This document shows, in pieces, positions 16,852 to 26,331 of a stretch of DNA of 64,000 bases. The position numbers and the translations under genes are program-made. The DNA comes from Nocardia sp. NBC_01329 (GTDB taxonomy: Bacteria > Actinomycetota > Actinomycetes > Mycobacteriales > Mycobacteriaceae). The stretch spans positions 1,178,001 to 1,242,000 of the forward strand of contig NZ_CP108381.1 in assembly GCF_035956715.1 (NCBI RefSeq). Reading direction: 5' to 3'. How positions within the stretch are numbered: the first letter of the stretch is position 1; every line of letters begins with the position of its first letter. The notes beneath the pieces are model-generated. The model ran no database searches and was not told where the DNA came from. It worked only from the letters and a program-made list of their open reading frames with translations.

Positions 16852-18750
16852 GTGGGAGTGCTTTCCCGGGTCGATACGCCCGAAGACGTGCGTCGGCTCT
16901 CGGCACCGCAACTGCGGGAGCTGGCGGCCGAGATCCGCGAGTTCCTGGTGCACAAGGTCGCCGTCACCGGCGGCCACCTGGGGCCCAACCTCGGGGTGGT
17001 GGAACTCACCCTCGCCCTGCACCGGGTTTTCGATTCGCCCGCCGACCCGTTGCTCTTCGACACCGGGCATCAGGCCTACGTGCACAAGATCGTGACCGGT
17101 CGTAAGGACCGCTTCGACACCCTGCGCCGAAAGGACGGGCTGTCGGGCTACCCGAGCCGCTCCGAGAGCGAGCACGATTGGGTGGAGTCGTCGCACGCCT
17201 CGGCCTCACTGTCCTATGCCGACGGCTTGGCCAAGGCGTTCGCGCTCACCGGGCAGGACCGTCATGTCGTGGCCGTGGTCGGTGACGGCGCGCTCACCGG
17301 CGGTATGTGCTGGGAGGCGTTGAACAATATCGCCGCCGCGAAGGACCGTCGGGTGGTCATCGTGGTCAACGACAACGGCCGCTCCTACGCGCCGACCATC
17401 GGCGGGCTGGCCGATCGGCTGACGGCGCTGCGTACCCAGCCGGTGTACGAGCATATGCTCGACACGGGCCGCCGCTTCCTGAAAAGCATTCCGGGCGTCG
17501 GTGATTCCGCGTATTCGATGGTGCACGCCGTGAAGGCCGGGATCAAGGACGCGGTGAGTCCGCAGGAGCTATTCAGCGATCTCGGGCTCAAATACGTGGG
17601 CCCGGTCGACGGCCACGATCTCATCGCCCTCGAGTCGGCGCTGCGGCACGCCAAGGATTTCGGTGGTCCGGTGGTCGTGCACGCGGTTACCCAGAAGGGG
17701 CACGGCTACGAACCGGCCGAGAACCACGAGGCCGATCAGATGCACGCCTGCGGACCCATCGACCCGCTCACCGGCGAATCCGTGAGCACCGGGACTGCGG
17801 TCAGCTGGACCTCGGTGTTCTCCAAGGAACTCATCGCCCATGCCGAGCGCCGCGAGGACATTGTCGCGATCACCGCGGCCATGCCGGGGCCGACGGGGTT
17901 GTCCGCGTTCGGTGACCGTTTCCCGGACCGGCTCTTCGATGTCGGTATCGCCGAACAGCACGCACTGGCCTCGGCGTCGGGACTCGCGCTCGGCGGGCTG
18001 CATCCGGTGGTTGCCATCTACTCGACCTTTCTCAACCGCGCCTTCGATCAGCTGCTGATGGATGTGGCGCTGCTGAAACAGCCGGTCACCCTGGTACTCG
18101 ATCGCGCCGGTATCACCGGCGCCGACGGTGCCAGCCACAACGGTATGTGGGATCTGTCGCTGCTCGGCATCGTGCCCGGGATGCGGGTCGCCGCGCCGCG
18201 CGACGCCGCGACCCTGGCCGAGGAACTGGCCGAGGCGCTGGCTGTGAGCGACGGTCCGACCGCGTTGCGGTTCCCCAAGGACAGTGTGGGCGCCGAGATC
18301 CGGGCGATGGAACGGCTCGACGGTGTGGATGTGCTGTGGCTGCCGGACCGGGAGGGCCCTTCGGCACAGGCCCAGCGCGGCGATGTGCTGCTCGTGGCCA
18401 TCGGCGCGTTGGTACCGGCCGCGCTGCAGGCTGCGGAGCTGCTGGAGGCCGACGGAATCACCGCGACGGTCATCGATCCGCGCTGGGTGCTGCCGGTCTC
18501 CGATACCGTCGTCAAACTGGCCGAGAACTACCGCCTGGTGGTGACGCTGGAAGACAGCGGTCTGCACGGCGGAATCGGGGCGACCGTGTCGGCTCGGCTG
18601 CGGGCCTCGGGTCTGGACGTACCCGCGCGCGATATCGGCATCCCGCAGGAATTCCTCGAGCACGGCAGCATCGCCCAGGTACGGCAGGAACTCGGTCTCA
18701 CCGCCCCCGATATCGCCCGCCGGGTCACCGGCTGGCTGGATGCGCCCTGA
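16852..18750 (+). CDS. dxs: 1-deoxy-D-xylulose-5-phosphate synthase
   Basis: The first enzyme of the non-mevalonate isoprenoid pathway: it joins pyruvate and glyceraldehyde 3-phosphate using thiamine diphosphate, feeding menaquinone, decaprenyl phosphate and thiamine/pyridoxal precursors. The 632-aa protein has the full three-domain layout: [20 protein letters not shown] and [10 protein letters not shown] near the N-terminus, the ThDP/Mg motif [16 protein letters not shown], the Pyr domain with [10 protein letters not shown] (catalytic Glu), and the transketolase C-terminal domain with [13 protein letters not shown]. The GTG start at 16852 is fixed by GGAGGGAG. A hairpin follows the gene. Confidence 0.97.
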   Translation: MGVLSRVDTPEDVRRLSAPQLRELAAEIREFLVHKVAVTGGHLGPNLGVVELTLALHRVFDSPADPLLFDTGHQAYVHKIVTGRKDRFDTLRRKDGLSGYPSRSESEHDWVESSHASASLSYADGLAKAFALTGQDRHVVAVVGDGALTGGMCWEALNNIAAAKDRRVVIVVNDNGRSYAPTIGGLADRLTALRTQPVYEHMLDTGRRFLKSIPGVGDSAYSMVHAVKAGIKDAVSPQELFSDLGLKYVGPVDGHDLIALESALRHAKDFGGPVVVHAVTQKGHGYEPAENHEADQMHACGPIDPLTGESVSTGTAVSWTSVFSKELIAHAERREDIVAITAAMPGPTGLSAFGDRFPDRLFDVGIAEQHALASASGLALGGLHPVVAIYSTFLNRAFDQLLMDVALLKQPVTLVLDRAGITGADGASHNGMWDLSLLGIVPGMRVAAPRDAATLAEELAEALAVSDGPTALRFPKDSVGAEIRAMERLDGVDVLWLPDREGPSAQAQRGDVLLVAIGALVPAALQAAELLEADGITATVIDPRWVLPVSDTVVKLAENYRLVVTLEDSGLHGGIGATVSARLRASGLDVPARDIGIPQEFLEHGSIAQVRQELGLTAPDIARRVTGWLDAP

Positions 18751-18797
18751 CCGTCGGCACACGAGACCGGTAGCGCTCCGGGTGCGGCCGATTCAGG

Positions 18798-18835
18798 CTG
18801 ACGGATGGACCCTCGCTGGGCCCCTGTTCCGTCAG
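18798..18835. terminator. Terminator between dxs and the RNase D gene
   Basis: An 8-bp perfect inverted repeat (18798-18805 with 18828-18835) lies between the converging genes and includes the stop codon of the minus-strand gene. The loop is long (22 bases), so strength is uncertain. Confidence 0.45.
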
Positions 18836-20199
18836 TCCTCGGACGGGTCCGCCAGCGCGGCCGCGAGCGGCTCGGCGGCGAGTTCCCGCTGCCAGGGCCG
18901 GGCACCGTGAGTTTCCAGGAAACCTTCGACGGCCGCGGAAACCCCGCCGGTCGTGTCCTGGTCGCTGCGGTAATCGGGCAGGCCATCCCAGCACAGTCGG
19001 CGCACCAGATCGGGGGAGATCAGATTCTCCACCGGCACCGCCACCCGCTCGGATATCCGGGTCATCACCGCGCGAGCCCGAGCCAGCCGGGCCGCGGCCA
19101 CGGGATCGCGGCGTTCCCAGCGGTTCACCGGGGGCGGGCCGTCGTACGGCTGGCTCATCCGGGGCAGCTCCTCGTCCGGCAACAGCCGGGCGCGTTCTAC
19201 CGCGCCGAGCCATTCCCGGGAGTAGCGGCGCTGACGCGGGCCGCCGAAGACCGGTAGTTCCCGCAACTGTCCGATGGATGCGGGGTCGGCCTTCGCGGCG
19301 GCGATGATCGCGGAATCCGGGAGTATCCGCGACGGTGCGATATCCCGGCCGCGCGCCAGGGCGTCGCGGGTGGTCCACAGCTCACGCACGATCGCCAGCT
19401 GGCGAGCCCGGCGCAGCGTATGGATACCGGAGGTGCGCCGCCAGCGGTCCGGTTTCGGTGCGGAGGGCTCGAGAAGCCGGATATGTTCGAATTCCTGTGC
19501 CGCCCACTCGGTCTTTCCCTGATCGGCCAGCGACGCGGCCACTGCCGAACGCAGCTCTATCAGTAGTTCCACATCCAGGGCGGCATAATTGAGCCAGGCC
19601 TCCGGGAGCGGCCGGGTGGACCAATCCGCGGCGCCGTGACCCTTGCGCAATGCCCGGCCGAGCAACTGCTCGACCATGGCCGCCAGCCCGACCCGGGGAA
19701 ATCCGGCCAGGCGCCCCCCCAGCTCGGTATCGAACAGCGCCGCCGGGCGCAGCCCCAGCTCGGCCAGGCCGGGCAGATCCTGGTCAGCCGAATGCAGAAT
19801 CCATTCCAGGCCGTTGATCGCCTCGGCCAGCGGCTGCAGTGCGTCGGCGACCGGTATCGGATCGATGAGCACCGTGCCCGTGCCCGCGCGGCGCAACTGG
19901 ATGAGATATGCCCGCGACGAGTATCGGAAACCCGAGGCGCGTTCGGCGTCCACTGCCAGCGGCCCGGTACCGGCGGCGAGATGCTCGGCGGCCGCCGCCA
20001 CGGCCTCGGCGGTTCGGCAGACCGGGGGGATACCGTCGGCGGGAACCAGCAGCGGGACGGCCGTGGACTCGGCCGTATCGGAATCGGACGCCGTATCGGC
20101 AGCGACGCCCCGTGGCCCCGGATCGGACGCCGGAGGCAGGCCGGTGCCACCATCCGGGTGGTCACCGGACAGGTGTTCGGGCTCCTCTACTACCGGCAT
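18832..20199 (-). CDS. Ribonuclease D family 3'-5' exonuclease with HRDC domain
   Basis: A 455-aa exoribonuclease-like protein. After an unconserved acidic N-terminus (about 75 residues), the DEDD exonuclease domain shows motif I (GPLAVDAERASGFRY), motif II (WILHSADQDLPGLAELG) and motif III (LNYAALDVELLIEL), keeping all four acidic residues. Two HRDC regions follow (RARQLAIVRELWTTRDALAR is part of the first). RNase D trims tRNA and other structured RNA 3' ends. The ATG at 20199 is chosen because TAGAGT (minus strand, 20208-20213) lies 8 bases upstream, suggesting a leaderless transcript; the frame is open further up without support. Confidence 0.92.
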   Translation of the reverse strand: MPVVEEPEHLSGDHPDGGTGLPPASDPGPRGVAADTASDSDTAESTAVPLLVPADGIPPVCRTAEAVAAAAEHLAAGTGPLAVDAERASGFRYSSRAYLIQLRRAGTGTVLIDPIPVADALQPLAEAINGLEWILHSADQDLPGLAELGLRPAALFDTELGGRLAGFPRVGLAAMVEQLLGRALRKGHGAADWSTRPLPEAWLNYAALDVELLIELRSAVAASLADQGKTEWAAQEFEHIRLLEPSAPKPDRWRRTSGIHTLRRARQLAIVRELWTTRDALARGRDIAPSRILPDSAIIAAAKADPASIGQLRELPVFGGPRQRRYSREWLGAVERARLLPDEELPRMSQPYDGPPPVNRWERRDPVAAARLARARAVMTRISERVAVPVENLISPDLVRRLCWDGLPDYRSDQDTTGGVSAAVEGFLETHGARPWQRELAAEPLAAALADPSED

Positions 20200-20237
20200 A
20201 AAGGGCCACTCTACGTGGCCGGAGCCACGTCCGATAT

Positions 20238-20873
20238 TCAACCACGGTCGGTATCGGTGGCCGGGGAGGGGCGCAGATCGGTGATCCCGGCCGGCGGCAG
20301 ACCCGCCGCGTAGGCCAGGACTTCGCCGAACGCCTCCACATGGGGCCGCATCTCGGTGGTGCGGGCGGTCCACGATGCGCGCAGTTCCAGTTGATGCGCG
20401 CGCGGTGGACCGGCGATATCGCCGTAGCGCACCGAACTGGTGGATGTCACCGTTCCGCCGAGCGCGGTGAACGGTCCCTCCCTGGATTCCAGGGCGTCCA
20501 CCAGCCAGCTCCAGGCGACCTCGGGTAACAGCGGGTCGGCGGCCAGGGCTCCGTCGATATCGGCCTGGATATAGGCGACCAGGCGGAATACGCCGTGCCA
20601 GGCGTCGTCGCCGTTGGGGTCGTGGAGGAGGATAAGGCGCCCGAAAGCGTCCCCGTCGGAATCGATCGGCACGACGGGCGAGTCCTCGTGGATCACCTCG
20701 GCGCCGAGCGCGTAGGAGTAGGGGGCGAGACGCTGCGGCGGACGGGTCGGGGACAGCTCGATCCGCGGGTGCACGGACGCGGCGCCCATCGCCGAGACGG
20801 CAGCACGGAACGCTGCGGGTTCGTCGCCGGGCCCATCATCGGGTGCGCCGTCGCGGATATCGAGCGGTGTCAC
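20238..20873 (-). CDS. DUF3000 family protein
   Basis: A 211-aa cytoplasmic protein of the DUF3000 family, restricted to actinobacteria. Typical segments are AFRAAVSAMGAASVHPRIEL, APYSYALGAEV, GRLILLHDPNGDDAWHGVFR and VAWSWLVDALESREGPFTAL; the C-terminal third has GGTVTSTSSVRYGDIAGP. There is no known activity. The GTG at 20873 is supported by TACCGT (minus strand, 20882-20887), 8 bases upstream, as for a leaderless mRNA. The RNase D gene begins 38 bases after its stop on the same strand with its own -10-like box. The divergent neighbour is hemE, as in mycobacteria. Confidence 0.9.
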   Translation of the reverse strand: MTPLDIRDGAPDDGPGDEPAAFRAAVSAMGAASVHPRIELSPTRPPQRLAPYSYALGAEVIHEDSPVVPIDSDGDAFGRLILLHDPNGDDAWHGVFRLVAYIQADIDGALAADPLLPEVAWSWLVDALESREGPFTALGGTVTSTSSVRYGDIAGPPRAHQLELRASWTARTTEMRPHVEAFGEVLAYAAGLPPAGITDLRPSPATDTDRG

Positions 20874-21085
20874 GGGGAATGACGGTAGACCCGTAGCGCC
20901 CGGGGCGTGCGGAGGCGCGCCGGGCGACCGTTGTTGCTGCGTGCGCGGGCCCGCTCGTGGTAAACACCGCGCAACCCGTTCCGGGTGCGTGCCCACCCAC
21001 CGCCCAGGGCGGCGGATCGGTGGTGATCGGTGATCCCGGCTGTGGTGTGCGGACACGCGTGCGGGGACGCATACGATGGCGTGTG

Positions 21086-22141
21086 ATGAGCACATACACG
21101 CGCCGCCGGTTGTCCGATGCCCCGTTCCTGGCCGCCGCCACCGGCGCCGCACCGGTTCGGCGCCCGGTGTGGTTCATGCGCCAGGCAGGCCGTTCTTTGC
21201 CGGAATACCGCGAGGTCCGGGCCGGTGTCGGGATGCTGGAGTCGTGTTTCGACCCGGAACTCGTCTGCGAGATCACCATGCAGCCCATCCGGCGCCACGG
21301 GGTCGACGCGGCCATTCTGTTCTCCGATATCGTCGTTCCGCTCAAAGCGGCCGGCATCGATCTCGATATCGTGCCCGGCGTCGGTCCGGTGGTCGCCTCG
21401 CCGGTGCGGACGGCCGCCGACGTGCAAGCACTGCCGCGGCTGCGGCCCGAAGAAGTGGGCGCGGTCGCCGACGGGGTCGGGCTACTGGTGGACGAACTCG
21501 GGCAGACCCCGCTCATCGGGTTCGCGGGCGCGCCGTTCACGCTGGCGTCGTATCTGGTGGAGGGCGGCCCCAGCAAAAATCACGAGCGCACCAAGGCCAT
21601 GATGCTCGGTGATCCCACGGCCTGGCACGCGTTGCTCGGCGCCCTCACCGATATCACCCTTGTGTTCCTGCGTGCCCAGCTCGCGGCCGGGGTGGATGCG
21701 GTACAGCTGTTCGACTCGTGGGCCGGGGCGCTCTCGCTGGCCGATTACCGCCGCTACGTGCTCCCGCATTCGGAACGGGTATTCGCCGAGCTCGCCGACG
21801 CCGGGGTGCCCAGGATCCATTTCGGTGTCGGCACCGGGGAACTGCTCGGCGCGATGGGCGAGGTCGGCGCCGATGTGGTCGGCGTCGATTGGCGATTGCC
21901 GCTGACCGAGGCGGTGCGGCGGGTCGGCGCCGGAAAAGCGTTGCAGGGCAATCTCGACCCCGCGGTGCTCTTCGCGGGCTGGCCGGTGGTGGAGTCCGAG
22001 GCACGCCGGATCGCCGAGGAGGCGGATGCGGCGCTGGCCATGGGCGCGGCGGGCCATATCTTCAATCTCGGCCACGGGGTCCTTCCCGAGACCGACCCCG
22101 GCGTGCTGACCGCGCTGGTCGAACTGGTCCACGAACTGTGA
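21086..22141 (+). CDS. hemE: Uroporphyrinogen III decarboxylase
   Basis: Converts uroporphyrinogen III to coproporphyrinogen III by four decarboxylations, without cofactor. The 351-aa protein has the signature [19 protein letters not shown] (Arg residues binding the propionates), [18 protein letters not shown] (catalytic Asp), [18 protein letters not shown], and the C-terminal [16 protein letters not shown] with the conserved His. The ATG at 21086 follows TACGAT (21072-21077) by 8 bases, so the mRNA is probably leaderless (a GTG at 21083 is also possible). hemY begins 17 bases downstream and hemQ further on, forming a hemEYQ block of the coproporphyrin-dependent heme pathway. Confidence 0.97.
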   Translation: MSTYTRRRLSDAPFLAAATGAAPVRRPVWFMRQAGRSLPEYREVRAGVGMLESCFDPELVCEITMQPIRRHGVDAAILFSDIVVPLKAAGIDLDIVPGVGPVVASPVRTAADVQALPRLRPEEVGAVADGVGLLVDELGQTPLIGFAGAPFTLASYLVEGGPSKNHERTKAMMLGDPTAWHALLGALTDITLVFLRAQLAAGVDAVQLFDSWAGALSLADYRRYVLPHSERVFAELADAGVPRIHFGVGTGELLGAMGEVGADVVGVDWRLPLTEAVRRVGAGKALQGNLDPAVLFAGWPVVESEARRIAEEADAALAMGAAGHIFNLGHGVLPETDPGVLTALVELVHEL

Positions 22142-22158
22142 GCCGACCCGGCCGGGGT

Positions 22159-23517
22159 ATGAGAATCGCGGTAGTCGGTGGGGGGATCAGCGGGCTCGTC
22201 GCGGCGTACCGGTTGCGCCGGGCGCTCGGGGATTCGGCCGCGATCACGGTGGCCGATACCCGGGACCGGCTCGGTGGAGTTCTGCTCACCAGCGAGATCG
22301 CCGGTGAGCCGGTCGACCTAGGGGCGGAGGCGTTCGTCGGGCGGCGGCCGGAGGTCCCCGAACTCCTGCGCGAACTCGGTCTCGCCGATCAGCTGGTGCA
22401 TCCCGCCGGGTTGCGTCCGCTGATCTGGTCGGAGGGTCGTATCCACCCGCTGCCCGGCCGTACCCTGATGGGCATTCCGGCCGGGGCCGCGGCTGTCGAA
22501 GGGCTGGTGGACGCCGCGACGGTCGAGCGGATCGCGACCGAACCCGATCGCCCGCTCATCTGGCGGCCCGGTGCCGATATCGACGTTCATTCGCTGGTGG
22601 CCGACCGCTTCGGTGAGCAGACCGTGGCGCGCAGCGTCGACCCGTTGCTCGGCGGTGTGTACGCGGGCAGTGCCCGCTCTATCGGGGTTCGGGCGGCACT
22701 GCCCGCGCTGGCGGCCGCGCTGGACCGTGGCGCGGCGTCGCTCACCGAGGCGGTGGCGGAGGCGCTGCCCCCGTCCTCGAACGCGCCGGTGTTCGGCGCG
22801 CTGCGTGACGGATACGGCGCGCTGCTGGCCGCGCTGGCCGCGCATACGGCGGCGACCACCGCCCGGGATACTGCCGTCACAGAAATCCGGCGGACAGCCG
22901 GCGGCTGGGCGATCGATCCGCTGGGCGAGTTCGAGGCGGTCGTGCTGGCGACTCCGGCCCCGGTGACCGCCCGATTGCTGGTCGGTATCGCTCCCACGGC
23001 GGCGAACGCGGCCGCCGGGATCGAGTTGTCGTCCTCGGCCCTGGTCGCACTGGAGTTGCCGAAGGACACCGCGCTGCCGCCGAATTCGGGTGTTCTGGTC
23101 GCGACCGGAGAGTCGCTGCGAGCCAAGGCGTTCACCCTGTCCAGCCGCAAATGGGCGCATCTGGCCGCCCGCGACACCGCGCTGGTGCGGGTCTCCTTCG
23201 GGCGTTTCGGCGACGACACGGTGCTCGGCCTCTCCGACGCCGAACTGATCGATGCCGCCACCGCCGATCTGGCAACGGTGACAGGGGTGCCGATCGTCCC
23301 GCGTTCCGCGGTCGTGCAGCGTTGGCCCGGTGGGCTCGCCCAGTACGCACCCGGCCATGCCGAACGAGTCGCCGAGATCGAGTCCGCGCTGGCCGATTTC
23401 GACGATCTCGCGGTAACCGGGGCTTATCTGCACGGTGTCGGTGTACCGGCTTGCGTCGCGGCGGCGTCCCGCGCCGCGACGCGGATCGCCGCCGGCGCTA
23501 CGGCGGCGTCGGCCTGA
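22159..23517 (+). CDS. hemY: Coproporphyrinogen III / protoporphyrinogen oxidase (HemY/CgoX type)
   Basis: An FAD-dependent oxidase (452 aa). It opens with the dinucleotide-binding motif VVGGGISGLVAAYRL, and has the VDLGAEAFVGRRPEVPELLR segment, the SVDPLLGGVYAGSA motif typical of HemY, and a C-terminal FAD-binding region (LAVTGAYLHGVGVPACVAAA). In actinobacteria this family (CgoX, also named hemG in older annotation) oxidises coproporphyrinogen III to coproporphyrin III; the presence of hemQ next door supports that branch. ATG 22159 directly precedes the FAD motif with a GGGG stretch upstream. It is 17 bases from hemE and probably co-transcribed with it. Confidence 0.95.
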   Translation: MRIAVVGGGISGLVAAYRLRRALGDSAAITVADTRDRLGGVLLTSEIAGEPVDLGAEAFVGRRPEVPELLRELGLADQLVHPAGLRPLIWSEGRIHPLPGRTLMGIPAGAAAVEGLVDAATVERIATEPDRPLIWRPGADIDVHSLVADRFGEQTVARSVDPLLGGVYAGSARSIGVRAALPALAAALDRGAASLTEAVAEALPPSSNAPVFGALRDGYGALLAALAAHTAATTARDTAVTEIRRTAGGWAIDPLGEFEAVVLATPAPVTARLLVGIAPTAANAAAGIELSSSALVALELPKDTALPPNSGVLVATGESLRAKAFTLSSRKWAHLAARDTALVRVSFGRFGDDTVLGLSDAELIDAATADLATVTGVPIVPRSAVVQRWPGGLAQYAPGHAERVAEIESALADFDDLAVTGAYLHGVGVPACVAAASRAATRIAAGATAASA

Positions 23518-23610
23518 TATCTACCCGTTGCGTGGCGACGGCGGTGCGGTCGCAGACTCGATCTCCCGGCCCCGCCCTGTACACGATCGGGCGAGTGGCA
23601 CGATGGGATC

Positions 23611-24306
23611 ATGGCGCGACTCGATTACCAGTCTCTCAACTCCACCATCCGCTATCTCATGTTCTCCGTGTACCAGGCGCGGCCCGGAGTGCTGGGGGAC
23701 GACCGCACGACGGCGCTGAAGGAGGCCCGCGAATTCTTCGACGGTCTGGCCGACCGCGGGGTCGTGGTACGCGGTGTCTATGACGTGGCCGGGATGCGCG
23801 CCGACGCCGATTTCATGGTGTGGACCCACGCGGAGCGGGTCGAGGATCTGCAGGCCGCCTACGCCGATTTCCGGCGGACCACCGAGCTGGGCCGGGCCAG
23901 CACCCCGGTCTGGAGCAATGTGGCGCTGCACCGGCCCGCCGAGTTCAACAAGAGTCATATCCCCGCTTTCCTGGCCGGTGAGGAGGCCGGAAACTATATC
24001 TGCGTCTACCCGTTCGTCCGGTCCTACGAGTGGTATCTGCTGCCCGACGACGAACGCCGCAAGATGCTCGCCGACCACGGTAAGGAAGCGCGCGGCTATG
24101 CCGATGTGCGAGCCAACACGGTCTCCTCGTTCGCACTCGGCGACTACGAGTGGATTCTGGCGTTCGAGGCGCCGGAACTGCACCGTATCGTCGATCTGAT
24201 GCGCGACCTGCGCGCGACCGAGGCGCGGATGCACGTCCGCGAGGAGACCCCGTTCTACACCGGGCCGCGGGTCGACCTCGACCAGCTCATCGCCGCGCTG
24301 CCCTGA
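23611..24306 (+). CDS. hemQ: Coproheme decarboxylase (HemQ/ChdC)
   Basis: The last enzyme of the coproporphyrin-dependent heme pathway: it turns Fe-coproporphyrin III into heme b using hydrogen peroxide. The 231-aa protein belongs to the chlorite-dismutase-like family; the [20 protein letters not shown] segment contains the tyrosine region needed for decarboxylation, and [18 protein letters not shown] is the second family signature. The N-terminus ([20 protein letters not shown]) is also typical. It follows hemY by 93 bases, enough for its own promoter. A hairpin follows, separating it from msrB. Confidence 0.95.
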   Translation: MARLDYQSLNSTIRYLMFSVYQARPGVLGDDRTTALKEAREFFDGLADRGVVVRGVYDVAGMRADADFMVWTHAERVEDLQAAYADFRRTTELGRASTPVWSNVALHRPAEFNKSHIPAFLAGEEAGNYICVYPFVRSYEWYLLPDDERRKMLADHGKEARGYADVRANTVSSFALGDYEWILAFEAPELHRIVDLMRDLRATEARMHVREETPFYTGPRVDLDQLIAALP

Positions 24307-24318
24307 TCCGGGCCACCC

Positions 24319-24348
24319 GGCCCGACCTCCGGAACCGAGGTCGTGCCG
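24319..24348. terminator. Terminator between hemQ and msrB
   Basis: A perfect 7-bp stem (24323-24329 with 24337-24343), extended by GC pairs with a mismatch, lies between converging genes. Confidence 0.6.
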
Positions 24349-24386
24349 GCCGGGCGGCCGTTACCTCCGTTGGGCGGGCGGTGAGG

Positions 24387-24839
24387 TCACTCCGCTGTGC
24401 CGGTCGAGGGGTGCAGGCGCAGGGATATCGAGTTGATGCAATACCGCTTGTCGGTGGGTGTCGGGTACCCCTCGCCCTCGAAGACGTGTCCGAGGTGGCT
24501 GTGGCAGTTGGCGCACAGCACTTCGACTCGGCGCATCCCCAGCGAAACGTCTTCGCGCAGCAGCACCGCGTCCGAGGCCGCCGGATCGAAGAAGGACGGC
24601 CATCCGCAATGCGATTCGAACTTCTCCGTACTACGGAAGAGTTCCGCACCGCAGGCCCGGCAGCTGTAGACCCCTTCGGTCTCGGAATCGGTGTATTCGC
24701 CGGTGAACGGCCGTTCGGTGCCTGCTTCGCGGAGCACCGCGTACTCTGCGGGGTCCAGTTTCGCCCGCCACTGCTGCGGGCTCAACTGGATCTTCGGCGC
24801 GGGTAGAGAGGTGTCGGTCGCGTCCGTTTCGGAGCTCAT
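24387..24839 (-). CDS. msrB: Peptide-methionine (R)-S-oxide reductase
   Basis: Repairs R-methionine sulfoxide in oxidised proteins. The 150-aa protein has both zinc-binding CxxC pairs (YSCRACGAELF and VLCANCHSHLGHVF), the substrate-pocket motif FESHCGWPSFF, and the catalytic cysteine in the RYCINSISLRL C-terminal motif, which marks a normal thioredoxin-dependent MsrB rather than a selenoprotein form. The ATG at 24839 has GGAGG directly upstream. It lies 38 bases downstream of aftC on the same strand, the order also seen in mycobacteria. Confidence 0.97.
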   Translation of the reverse strand: MSSETDATDTSLPAPKIQLSPQQWRAKLDPAEYAVLREAGTERPFTGEYTDSETEGVYSCRACGAELFRSTEKFESHCGWPSFFDPAASDAVLLREDVSLGMRRVEVLCANCHSHLGHVFEGEGYPTPTDKRYCINSISLRLHPSTGTAE

Positions 24840-24877
24840 ACCTCCACGCTAATACGTGGACCGCACCGCGTCTCCTG

Positions 24878-26239
24878 TCAGCCGCGTACCGTCTGGGTCT
24901 CGGCGACGCGTGCACCGGCGGGTTCGGGGTCGACGGGCGCGGACGGAACGGGCCGCCGGCCCGGTCGCGTCGGAGCGGCGAAATCGTCCACGCCGGTATC
25001 CCGGGAATCCGGTGCGCCGGCCATCCACACCGGATCCAGGTGCGGCAGCCGACCGGCGCGGCGGGCGGCCAGGTACCGGTCGCCGAGTACGCAGAACACG
25101 ACGACCAGCAGCAGCCCCCAGCCGAAGGTGATGCGCAGATACTCCAGGTTGCGGCCGATATCGGGCCAGCGGTCCGACAGCCATTTGTCGTAGGACAGGA
25201 ACCCGAACACCGCCAGCCAGGCCGGCCAGTTGCGCAGGACGGAATTGCGCAGCACCACCGACATGAGGAAGGGGAACAACATCATCGAGTAGTACATCTG
25301 GCCCAGCGATGCGAGCAGCCACGAGGCGGTGAGCAGTACACCGGATGCGGTGGTGACGAAGAAGAGTTCGTCCTCACGGTAGTAGCGGTACAGGATCCAC
25401 AGCGAGATCAGAACCAGAACGGCCATGGTGATCCGGATGGTCCAGGTGAGCCAGGGCGGCAGCCCGTAGTACTCGGCGTTGCCGGGGATGGCGCTGTTGA
25501 AGTAGTCCCGGGTTTCGAACAGATACGGTGCGGTGCTGGTGAAGAAACGCTCCGGGTCGCGCGAGAGCGGCCAGGCGACGGCGGTCAGCGCGATCGGCAC
25601 GGTCACGGCTGTGGCGACCAGAGTCCACTGCTTGCGCACCAGCGCGATGAGCAGCAGCGGTGCGAGCGTCGGTTTGACGGCCATACTGAGGCCGAGGACC
25701 ACACCTGCCCAGACATCGCGTCGTCGTAACAGCAGGATGAGGAACAGCATCTCCGCCAACAGCAGGCATCCGTTGACGTTGGTGAACACCAGTGTGTTGA
25801 TCACCGTCTCGGACAGGAACATCGCCAGCAACAGGACCGGGGCGGCGATGGAGCGCAGCGTGTAGTTGAACAATCGCAGCAGCAGATACCAGGCGATCAG
25901 GATGGCGACAGCGTTGAGCAGGATGAACAGCCAGCGCGACTTCTCGTAGTCGATCACCGCGATCGGCGCGATCAGCAGGGTTCCACTCGGCGGATACAGG
26001 TAGTGCGGGTCCACCGAGTCGAAATTCGCCGTGTAGACCTCACGCCCGTTCAGGAAGTCCAGCGAAGCCTGGTAGACCGGCTTGTAGTCATCGGTGACGA
26101 AACCGTTGACAGCCTTGATGAACACCCGGTTCAGCACGGTCATGACCGCCAGCGGCCAGAGCGCGAACCGGATCACGTCGGCGGTTGTTCGAGCAGTGCG
26201 GGGCTCGAGCTGTCGAAGGAACACCACGGCACGGTACAC
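24878..26239 (-). CDS. aftC: Arabinofuranosyltransferase AftC (GT-C family)
   Basis: A 453-aa polytopic membrane glycosyltransferase that adds alpha-1,3 branches to arabinan in arabinogalactan and lipoarabinomannan, using decaprenyl-phosphoryl-arabinose outside the membrane. The GT-C signature TDDYKPVYQ (paired Asp in the first external loop) is followed by DPHYLYPPSGTLLIAP and the ETVINTLVFTNVNGCLLLAE helix, with about ten helices in all, then SYDKWLSDRW and a Pro-rich cytoplasmic tail. The GTG at 26239 gives the MYRAV start seen in mycobacterial AftC. That start codon sits in the loop of an 11-bp inverted repeat, and no ribosome site is visible. Confidence 0.95.
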   Translation of the reverse strand: MYRAVVFLRQLEPRTARTTADVIRFALWPLAVMTVLNRVFIKAVNGFVTDDYKPVYQASLDFLNGREVYTANFDSVDPHYLYPPSGTLLIAPIAVIDYEKSRWLFILLNAVAILIAWYLLLRLFNYTLRSIAAPVLLLAMFLSETVINTLVFTNVNGCLLLAEMLFLILLLRRRDVWAGVVLGLSMAVKPTLAPLLLIALVRKQWTLVATAVTVPIALTAVAWPLSRDPERFFTSTAPYLFETRDYFNSAIPGNAEYYGLPPWLTWTIRITMAVLVLISLWILYRYYREDELFFVTTASGVLLTASWLLASLGQMYYSMMLFPFLMSVVLRNSVLRNWPAWLAVFGFLSYDKWLSDRWPDIGRNLEYLRITFGWGLLLVVVFCVLGDRYLAARRAGRLPHLDPVWMAGAPDSRDTGVDDFAAPTRPGRRPVPSAPVDPEPAGARVAETQTVRG

Positions 26240-26256
26240 CGGGCGGTGCCGTGGTG
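26222..26256. promoter_or_regulatory. 11-bp inverted repeat around the aftC start codon
   Basis: 26222-26232 and 26246-26256 are perfect reverse complements separated by 13 bases. The aftC GTG (26237-26239) lies in the loop. It may be a regulator binding site or an mRNA hairpin affecting initiation. Confidence 0.45.
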
Positions 26257-26331
26257 TTGCCGGGGCCCACCCTCGACGCGCCGGTCAGGCGCGCCTCGGG
26301 TCCTGCTCGGGACGCCTTCGAGGGGCTGCGT

